A stretch of DNA of 64,000 bases. Origin: Mycobacterium celatum. GTDB lineage: Bacteria; Actinomycetota; Actinomycetes; Mycobacteriales; Mycobacteriaceae. Where the stretch lies: assembly GCF_002101595.1 (NCBI RefSeq), contig NZ_LQOM01000035.1, positions 62,001-126,000 of the forward strand, given 5' to 3'. The translations under genes and the position numbers were made by a program. Shown here in pieces: positions 58,164 through 64,000 of the stretch (position 1 is the stretch's first letter; every line of letters begins with the position of its first letter). The notes under the pieces were generated by a model. The model worked only from the letters and a program-made list of their open reading frames with translations, searched no databases and was not told the origin of the DNA.

Positions 58164-59671
58164 CGCGACGCTCCCGCTTGCCGGAAGCTCAACGCGGCGG
58201 CAACCTCGTCAAGCCCCGGCGAGGTACGGCCCGCCAAGTCGGCCAATGTCCAAGCGACTCTTAATGTTCGGTCCATGCCGCGGATGCTGAGCAGTCCGCG
58301 GTCCAGCGCGGCGCGAAGCGGCTCCATGACGGCGTTGCCGAGCCGGAATTTTCGCCGCAGCAGCGGCCCGCTGACTTCGGCGTTGGTGTGAAAACCGTGT
58401 GCGCGCCAGCGTTCGGCGGCGGCCGCGCGAGCTGCGGCCACCCTTGCGCGCACCTGGGCCGTCGACTCGGTCTCGGTGGTCACGAAGGCTTCCCTACGCA
58501 CCGAATGCATTTCGACGCGCACGTCGACGCGGTCCAGCAGCGGACCGGACAGTCGTCCCAGATAGCGGCGTTTGACCGCGGCTGCGCAGATGCAGTCGCG
58601 GGGGTCGGTCGGCGCGCACGGACACGGGTTAGCGGCCAGCACCAGTTGGAATCGGGCCGGGTAGCACGCCACACCGTCGCGGCGGGCAAGGCGAATCTGC
58701 CCGTCCTCCAGCGGTGTTCGCAGTGCCTCCAGCGCGCTGACGCCGATTTCGGCGCACTCATCGAGGAACAGCACGCCGCGATGCGCCCGGCTGACGGCGC
58801 CGGGCCGGGCCAGTCCCGACCCGCCGCCGACCAGTGCGGCGACGCTGGAGCTGTGATGCGGCGCGACGAACGGCGGCCTGGTGATCAGCGGCGTGGCGTC
58901 CGAGAGCAGGCCGGCGACCGAGTGGATCGCGGTGACCTCCAGCGACTCGCTGTCCGACAGCGGCGGAAGCAGGCCCGGAAGACGTTGGGCCAGCATCGTT
59001 TTGCCCACTCCGGGTGGCCCGGTCAGCATGAGGTGGTGCGCGCCGGCGGCAGCGACTTCGACGGCGAACCGCGCCTGCGCCTGTCCGACGACGTCGGCCA
59101 GATCCGCCGTCGGCTCCGGTGCGGTGACCGCCCCGCTGATGCGACCGGTCAGCTGCGCCGAGCCACTGAGCCAGGCCTTCAGCTGGCCCAGCGTCTGTAA
59201 GCCCAAGACCTCGACGTCGTCGACCAGGCTGGCTTCGGCCAGGTTCTCGAGCGGCACCACCACGGTCTGCCAGCCGTCGTTCTTGGCCGCCAGTACGGCC
59301 GGCAGCACGCCGCGCACCGGCCGGACCCGGCCGTCCAGTGCCAATTCACCCAGCAGCACCACCGATTCCAGCCGCCGCCACGGTGTCCTACGCTGCGCGG
59401 AGAGCACCGCCGCGGCCAAGGCGATGTCGTAAACGGAGCCCATTTTCGGCAGCGTGGCCGGTGAGAGCGCCAGCGTGAGCCGGGCCTGCGGCCACTGGTT
59501 GCCGCAGTTGGTGACCGCCGCCCGCACCCGGTCGCGGGACTCCTGCAGCGCGGCGTCGGGCAGCCCGACCAGGTGCACACCTGGCAGGCCCGAGGTGATG
59601 TCGGCTTCGATCTCCACAATCTCGCCGTCCAACCCACGCACCGCCACCGAGAATGCGCGTCCCAGCGCCAT
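58160..59671 (-). CDS. comM: Mg-chelatase-like AAA+ protein ComM (YifB)
   Basis: A 503-residue protein, the length I recall for Rv2897c: N-terminal Lon-type domain (SGLPGVHLVGLPDAALQESRDRV), Walker A GPPGVGKTMLA near residue 205, Walker B-like VLFLDECAEIG near 280 and a C-terminal region with CPCAPTDPRDCIC. ComM is a helicase that assists branch migration during natural transformation. The ATG at 59671 overlaps the UPF0102 stop by one base (TGATG). Confidence 0.96.
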   Translation of the reverse strand: MALGRAFSVAVRGLDGEIVEIEADITSGLPGVHLVGLPDAALQESRDRVRAAVTNCGNQWPQARLTLALSPATLPKMGSVYDIALAAAVLSAQRRTPWRRLESVVLLGELALDGRVRPVRGVLPAVLAAKNDGWQTVVVPLENLAEASLVDDVEVLGLQTLGQLKAWLSGSAQLTGRISGAVTAPEPTADLADVVGQAQARFAVEVAAAGAHHLMLTGPPGVGKTMLAQRLPGLLPPLSDSESLEVTAIHSVAGLLSDATPLITRPPFVAPHHSSSVAALVGGGSGLARPGAVSRAHRGVLFLDECAEIGVSALEALRTPLEDGQIRLARRDGVACYPARFQLVLAANPCPCAPTDPRDCICAAAVKRRYLGRLSGPLLDRVDVRVEMHSVRREAFVTTETESTAQVRARVAAARAAAAERWRAHGFHTNAEVSGPLLRRKFRLGNAVMEPLRAALDRGLLSIRGMDRTLRVAWTLADLAGRTSPGLDEVAAALSFRQAGASR

Positions 59672-59961
59672 CAGCCGACTCCCTGCAGATGAGTGATTTC
59701 CGGGGTGCGGCGTCGGCCGATCCGCACGCCGACCACATCGATCCGGATGGCCGCCCACCGTTGGTCCTGGCCGGCCAGCCACAGGCCGGCCAGCCGACGC
59801 AGGCGTCGCACCTTCTGCTCGTTGACCGCGTAGGCCAGCCCGCCGAAGCCGTCCCCGGTGCGCGTCTTGACCTCGACGAAAACCACAGTGCGCGTAGAGG
59901 GCACTGGTGGAAGGCACGTATTCGAAGTGTGCGCTATTCGTCGCGTCAACATCTGAGTCAC
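59671..59961 (-). pseudogene. UPF0102 (YraN) gene lacking its 5' third, interrupted by a mobile module
   Basis: The C-terminal ~74 residues match UPF0102 proteins (TRTVVFVEVKTRTGDGFGG, LAYAVNEQKVRRLRRLAGLWLAG, IRIDVVGVRIG, TPEITHLQGVG). The first ~48 residues of the family, including the acidic GE-x-D nuclease motif, are missing and replaced by unrelated MTQMLTRRIAHTSNT-type sequence. Similarity begins near the TRT codons (59895-59887). The recombinase module lies directly beyond, so the gene was cut by its insertion; the missing 5' part is expected beyond the right edge. Confidence 0.8.
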
Positions 59962-59971
59962 TCATCGCGTG

Positions 59972-60232
59972 TTATGTCGGGAAGTCGTATTCATAGCTAG
60001 CGATTGCGGTGACTTCGGCGCGGATCCCGCTCTCGACGCTGCTAATGGTGTGTGCGTGGCTGATTGCTGAAATCCGAAAGGTGTTCAGATTCGTTTCGGC
60101 GTCGTGAATCTGTCGATCAAGTAGTCGAGTTACTGTGGCCAGCGCCGATTGGAGTGCCGCAACTGCGTCGTGACCAGTCTTGACCGATACGGCATGAAAG
60201 GTGCCATGAGGCAATGTCGTTCTCCTGTTCAT
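59972..60232 (-). CDS. Small helical protein of the recombinase module
   Basis: An 86-residue protein starting at ATG 60232, which overlaps the stop of the zinc-ribbon protein by one base (TGATG). The body (DAVAALQSALATVTRLLDRQIHDAETNLNTFR) is one long amphipathic helix with little else. I do not recognise the family. Its position as last gene of the operon resembles the accessory tnpC-type protein of Tn554; this is inference only. Confidence 0.6.
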   Translation of the reverse strand: MNRRTTLPHGTFHAVSVKTGHDAVAALQSALATVTRLLDRQIHDAETNLNTFRISAISHAHTISSVESGIRAEVTAIASYEYDFPT

Positions 60233-62526
60233 CAGCTTGCTCCGGGTTGGGCTGTGGATTGGTATGCCTCGAGGTAGGCGGCCCAGCTGCTTTGGGCGTA
60301 CTGCGCCCACTGGTAGGCCGTTGTCGGGTGTATGCCGAAGAGTTCTGCCACCACTGGTGGTGGAAGTGTGGCGGCGTTGGTGATCATGGCGGTGTTGCGT
60401 GCGTGGATGACCGGCAGTCCGTGGTTGGTCAGCCGTTGCTGCAGGGAGCGTGGATTTACCGGTCTGCTCGGCGGCCGGCCTGCCAGTAGGTAGGCGGGAT
60501 TGTCTCCAGATACGTTGTGCAGCAGCGTGTTTACCGGCCCTCGTGCGATGAGCTGTTCAATAAGACGGGCCAGGGTTGGTGGTAGCAGGACCGGGTGGCG
60601 CCCGATCGTGAGATACGAGCCGTCATCGTCAGTGTGGTATCGGTCGGTGGTCAGTTCGGCGATGCGCACCAGGGGTGGGGCGTAGAGCCTGACCAAGGCT
60701 CCGACCACACGAACATCGAGTGGCAGCGTGTCATCGGTGAGGCATCGCTTGAGTTGCTGCTCGAGTTCGTCGTCGGAGAGCAGGCGCGACGGGCGCTGGG
60801 ATCGGCGTTGGGGAACGACGAGCTCTGCTTGTGTCAGGCGCTGCTTTTCCAGCCAGCCGATGAATGCGGCCAGGTATTTGTGTTTGGTGGGATGGGCGTC
60901 CAACCAGCGGTCCAGGTGAAGTTGGGTGACGGAGCCCAGCGGGACTTCCTGGTCATCAAGCCAGGTCAAAAATGTGATGGTGGTGCTGATCTTTTGGCGG
61001 TCGTTGGCTGCTGAGCCGATGGTGTAGCGGCGTCGCGCGGCGCGTTTTCGTGCGTCACGGATGATGCGCCATTCGGCGAACGGTCGGACGACACGAGATT
61101 GATGTGCTGGAAGGTCTTGGATTTTGCGGCTCGCCCAGATCTGCAGTTGCGCGAATTCTTCTTGGCGCGATGTGAGGATCCCAGTGGTGACCAACAATTG
61201 GCGGATATAGCGGGTGGCGTTGTCCTGGTCGAGTTCATCGAGGAGCTCATGGGAGATCGCGCGGCGCTCAGCGACGAGCTGCGCGAGCAGTCGGGCAGAC
61301 GAACTTGCTTGCAGCCAGGTCTGCACCGATTCGGGATTGGCCGCCGAAAGAGCATCGGCCAACGGCTGCAGCTGCGGCACCACCGTACCGTCGTCGCAGC
61401 TGAGGAGGTCATTGACGCGGCCGGTCATTACGCAGCGCGTGCACTTCCCGTCGGCGTAGTTCAGGCCCTCGATCCCGCATGTCCTGCAGGAAAAGTCGAG
61501 GTCCACCCCAGAGCACGCGGCGCAGATGTCCTGGCCATCCGGGTTGCGGCCAACCATCACCGCGGTGCGCTGACAGTTAGCGCACGGTTGCGGGTGCAGG
61601 CGTCGACGGTGATAGCAGTCCCGGCATACGGTCCCTAATGGCCATGTGGCGCAAGCAATCCCTGGTTTTTCGCAGCTGTGGCAGTGCCGTGGGTGGTGCG
61701 GCCAGCAGGTAACGCAGTGAAACGGCCCTCCGCGATATTTACCGCCGGCGCGGGTTCGCCGGCAGACCACACACTCGCCGATGTTGCGGTAGCAGCGCAT
61801 GCAGGTATCGGGGTGCGTGTCGGTGGCGCGAGCCTGGATTGGCGCGATCTGCCCGCATACACCACATTTCCGTGCTGGTGATCGGTAGCAGCTCCGACAG
61901 ATCGGGCCGTCTGCGCTCTGGGCGTGGACCCGGCGCACATTGCCGCAGCGGCAACACGATTGTGGGGGCGCCAGGCTGCATCCTTGGCAGAGCACAGTGC
62001 CGTCGTCGCGGCGAACATTGGGCGGGCGTTTCCGTCCGCAGTCGGCGCATACCTGAAGGAACTGGGGGTCTTTGTTGTAGCAGCGACGACAAACCGGGCC
62101 GTCTGCACGACGAGCGATGATGTATCCGTGTTCGCCGCAGCGTGCGCAGGGCCGCAGTTCGGTGCGGATCACACACCAGGGACAGCAGCGCCCCTCGGGG
62201 CTGTTTCGCCGCAGCGCCAGATCGGTGCGACCGCATTTCGCGCATCCCAGTAGCCTGACCGCATCCGCGTACCCGGCCGCGGCAAGCAACACCAGCAGGC
62301 GGGGAAAGGCTGCCGGGCACTGATGAGTGGGCGCGGTGAAGGCGCCCGGATTCTCGCCGAGATATTCGTGGAGGTGCCGGGCGTTGGCCGTGGACCACGC
62401 CTTAGCTTCCGCTAGCAGCTGTTGGGCTCGTTCACGGGTGATCGCCGGTCCGATCGCGGTGATCACCGAGGACACCAGCGCCTCGCGCACCTGCGCGATC
62501 GGCGCCGTCGAGCGTGGCCGTGTCAT
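60232..62526 (-). CDS. Zinc-ribbon-array protein with degenerate tyrosine-recombinase domain
   Basis: A 764-residue protein. Residues ~95-365 carry nine consecutive CxxC...CxxC modules of ~25-35 residues (first pairs at 95/98-115/118, 127/130-146/149, 160/163-180/183; last at 347/350-362/365), presumably nine zinc ribbons. Residues ~500-755 resemble a tyrosine-recombinase catalytic domain, with LYAPPLVRIAELT as a box I-like region (Arg near 621), then IHARNTAMI and LFGIHPTTAYQWAQYA as a box II remnant. The H-x-x-R histidine/arginine spacing is altered, the LGH is FGIH, and only Tyr738 or Tyr743 could be nucleophile, so catalysis is doubtful. It overlaps its neighbours by 4 and 1 nt. Perhaps a DNA-targeting subunit. 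Confidence 0.75.
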   Translation of the reverse strand: MTRPRSTAPIAQVREALVSSVITAIGPAITRERAQQLLAEAKAWSTANARHLHEYLGENPGAFTAPTHQCPAAFPRLLVLLAAAGYADAVRLLGCAKCGRTDLALRRNSPEGRCCPWCVIRTELRPCARCGEHGYIIARRADGPVCRRCYNKDPQFLQVCADCGRKRPPNVRRDDGTVLCQGCSLAPPQSCCRCGNVRRVHAQSADGPICRSCYRSPARKCGVCGQIAPIQARATDTHPDTCMRCYRNIGECVVCRRTRAGGKYRGGPFHCVTCWPHHPRHCHSCEKPGIACATWPLGTVCRDCYHRRRLHPQPCANCQRTAVMVGRNPDGQDICAACSGVDLDFSCRTCGIEGLNYADGKCTRCVMTGRVNDLLSCDDGTVVPQLQPLADALSAANPESVQTWLQASSSARLLAQLVAERRAISHELLDELDQDNATRYIRQLLVTTGILTSRQEEFAQLQIWASRKIQDLPAHQSRVVRPFAEWRIIRDARKRAARRRYTIGSAANDRQKISTTITFLTWLDDQEVPLGSVTQLHLDRWLDAHPTKHKYLAAFIGWLEKQRLTQAELVVPQRRSQRPSRLLSDDELEQQLKRCLTDDTLPLDVRVVGALVRLYAPPLVRIAELTTDRYHTDDDGSYLTIGRHPVLLPPTLARLIEQLIARGPVNTLLHNVSGDNPAYLLAGRPPSRPVNPRSLQQRLTNHGLPVIHARNTAMITNAATLPPPVVAELFGIHPTTAYQWAQYAQSSWAAYLEAYQSTAQPGAS

Positions 62527-62855
62527 GACTTGCCAGGCCGTCGTACGACTGTTTTTCTGGGGGTGACCGCCGGCGCACCCACTGTCCCCCCTGCGCCGGC
62601 GGTCTTGCGGACGGGCTTGTTGACGACCTCGAGGACGATGAGGTCATTGGGTGTGCATCCGAGGATGTCGCACAACGCCACCAACGTGTCCATGCTCAAG
62701 CGCTGAGGAGGCTGAGTCACCAATCGAAAAACCTGCTCGCGTGAGAGCGTGATCCCGCGCTCCACCAGGTGCGGAATCAGATCAGTGGTCTTGAACATCT
62801 GCTGATCGGCCATCAAGTCACGCAGCCGCCAGCGATAACCCATCTTCTTGATCAT
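62523..62855 (-). CDS. Helix-turn-helix (Xre/Cro-type) protein of the recombinase module
   Basis: A 110-residue protein with a Cro/C1-type HTH: MFKTTDLIPHLVERGITLSREQVFRLVTQPPQRLS, then DTLVALCDILGCTPNDLIVLE, as in HTH_26-type regulators, and a basic Ala/Pro/Lys-rich tail. It overlaps both flanking genes by 4 nt, so it is made from the same mRNA. It may control the operon or act in target recognition. Confidence 0.85.
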   Translation of the reverse strand: MIKKMGYRWRLRDLMADQQMFKTTDLIPHLVERGITLSREQVFRLVTQPPQRLSMDTLVALCDILGCTPNDLIVLEVVNKPVRKTAGAGGTVGAPAVTPRKTVVRRPGKS

Positions 62856-63970
62856 GTCGGTGCTCCATCCCAGTGCTCGCCGAGGCGGCCCATCAGCGAG
62901 GCCTTCAGCAGTTTGTTGCGGTATTCATTAGAGACATGGGTGTAGATCGACGTCGTCGACGCGTGCGCATGACCTACCTGTTCCTGGACAAACCTTGCGG
63001 GATAACCGAATTCGGTCCAGTGAGTTACTGCAGAGTGGCGAAGGCAATGCAGATTCAGTGAACGGTCCAGTCCCGCGTCGTCACGAGCGTCCACAAACGC
63101 TTCGTTGATCGATCGCGGAGATAACCGGCCCCCGCGCTCGGTCACCCACAGCGCCGGATGACGATCCGGCGGTGAAAACCGTGGACGGATCTCGGTGATC
63201 CACTGATCCAATGTCTCGACCACCCAGTCCATCTCGGGGACGAGCAGCACAGTGCGCCGCTTAGGCGGTGCCCCCTTCGGGGCCTTGCCGTAGCGGACCA
63301 TCACCGCCCCGAAGCCACCGAACTGTGGTGCTTGGCTGTTACGGCGCAGATCGACCAAATCCAGCCGAGATGCCTCGGTTCGCCGAAGGCCAAAGGCGTA
63401 GATAGTTTTCAAAACCGCGGCATCCCGTGCGGCTCCCAACGCGCCCTTCACACCGCGGTCCCGAATCGTGCCTGAGCGGGCATCGGCCGCGTCAAAGAGC
63501 GCTTGGATCTCGTCATAGCTAAGCGGGCGACGCCGGGGATCACCCTCGTAGTCCAGCTTGTGCTGAATCGAATTGCCTTCATGAAAGATCGCCTGCGGGA
63601 CATCGCCGAACTGATCGGCACACACGCCGGCCCACTCGTAGCGGGGATCCAGTAAGTACTCCATAAACAGGCTGATATCGATCTCGTAAGACCTCGCCGT
63701 CGACACCGCCTCCACAGTCGTCGACCGCAAGTGATCGATGAACGCCTCGCCGTCGGCCGGCGCCCATTGCCACGGATACAGCCCGCTGAACGCTTCCAGC
63801 CGGCGAATCAACCGCAGCCTGGCGCCGATCGTGCCCGCTCGCAGGAAACGCGCTGACTGCTGGCGGCGCCAGCCCTCCAACATCGCCTCGAACACCGCCG
63901 CAGCAGGATCGAGGTGAACCACATTCTGCGCCAACACCAGATGCGCCGAACCAGGCGCCGATAACGTCAC
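62852..63970 (-). CDS. Tyrosine recombinase/integrase of the mobile module
   Basis: A 372-residue tyrosine recombinase. N-terminal core-binding domain (~residues 25-115), catalytic Arg in AFGLRRTEASRL (~196), lysine loop VRYGKAPKGAPPKRR (~226-239), HCLRHSAVTH (His308/Arg311) and VGHAHASTTSIYTHV (His334, Tyr343), so all catalytic residues are present. The GTG start is at 63970, 30 bp from the right edge; a start upstream of the window is not excluded. It overlaps the HTH gene by 4 nt. Confidence 0.92.
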   Translation of the reverse strand: MTLSAPGSAHLVLAQNVVHLDPAAAVFEAMLEGWRRQQSARFLRAGTIGARLRLIRRLEAFSGLYPWQWAPADGEAFIDHLRSTTVEAVSTARSYEIDISLFMEYLLDPRYEWAGVCADQFGDVPQAIFHEGNSIQHKLDYEGDPRRRPLSYDEIQALFDAADARSGTIRDRGVKGALGAARDAAVLKTIYAFGLRRTEASRLDLVDLRRNSQAPQFGGFGAVMVRYGKAPKGAPPKRRTVLLVPEMDWVVETLDQWITEIRPRFSPPDRHPALWVTERGGRLSPRSINEAFVDARDDAGLDRSLNLHCLRHSAVTHWTEFGYPARFVQEQVGHAHASTTSIYTHVSNEYRNKLLKASLMGRLGEHWDGAPT

Positions 63971-64000
63971 CGCTCTGTTGTATCAGATGCAATGACGATG

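Larger units (their letters stand above)
59896..64000 (-). mobile_element. Multi-gene tyrosine-recombinase element (Tn554-like layout), right end outside window
   Basis: Four overlapping genes read on the minus strand from 63970 to 59972 (tyrosine recombinase, HTH protein, zinc-ribbon recombinase-like protein, small helical protein) and end just before the broken UPF0102 gene. The composition (recombinase of ~370 aa, larger recombinase-like protein of ~760 aa, small proteins) resembles Tn554-type tnpA/tnpB/tnpC. The left boundary is near 59896; the right end, cargo, and terminal repeats are not visible. A palindrome TGAGTCACTCA at 59954-59964 near the left edge may mark a crossover site. Confidence 0.7.

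Overview
The window is chromosomal DNA of a mycobacterium, most likely a slow-growing non-tuberculous species. GC is high. It carries PE and PPE genes, an antigen 85-like mycolyltransferase, homologues of MPT83, MPT53 and MPT63, an MmpL transporter and an Eis-like acetyltransferase. From memory of H37Rv, the gene order follows Rv2856 (nicT) to Rv2898c (UPF0102), with several replacements and insertions. All orthology statements come from sequence recognition, not database searches.

Layout. 1-3.3 kb: hydrogenase maturation (end of a probable hypC, hypD, a hydrogenase-cluster protein) and a nickel permease behind a good Nur-box match. 3.4-6.8 kb: a PE-PPE pair, a small membrane protein, and a second PPE preceded by a 14-codon PE remnant. 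6.8-12.7 kb: SDR, glutamine amidotransferase (with a 54-bp tandem repeat at its N-terminus), a degenerate alpha/beta hydrolase, cobyric acid synthase, methionine aminopeptidase and small genes. 12.7-26.4 kb: a core block, mostly on the minus strand: penicillin-binding lipoprotein, GNAT, ispG-rip1-dxr (isoprenoid synthesis and intramembrane proteolysis), MPT83-like lipoprotein, an RHH/DUF4097 pair with an operator palindrome, ccdA-like/mpt53 (extracytoplasmic thiol redox), rlmN, cdsA, frr, pyrH.

26.5-50 kb is accessory: FAD/Rieske oxidoreductase, CsbD, GlnR-like regulator, acyltransferase, MPT63-like protein, a complete IS1380-family element (1687 bp, CTAA duplication), glycoside hydrolase, STAS protein, antigen 85-like protein, cutinase, PhoU, Eis-like protein, MmpL, DMT exporter, RtcB/archease, an EthA-like monooxygenase without a neighbouring ethR, ChaB/Rho-N protein, HAD phosphatase, and a methyltransferase divergent from a MarR regulator with two operator palindromes between them. 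50-59.9 kb returns to core order: amidase, tsf, rpsB, M23 peptidase, xerC, lactate monooxygenase, siderophore-interacting protein, dprA, comM and the 3' part of a UPF0102 (yraN) gene.

59.9-64.0 kb is the most unusual part. Four overlapping minus-strand genes encode a tyrosine recombinase, a small HTH protein, a 764-residue protein with nine CxxC...CxxC zinc-ribbon modules fused to a degenerate recombinase-like domain, and an 86-residue helical protein. The module interrupts yraN and runs off the right edge. Its composition resembles Tn554-type transposition modules, but the nine-ribbon protein is not something I can match to a described family.
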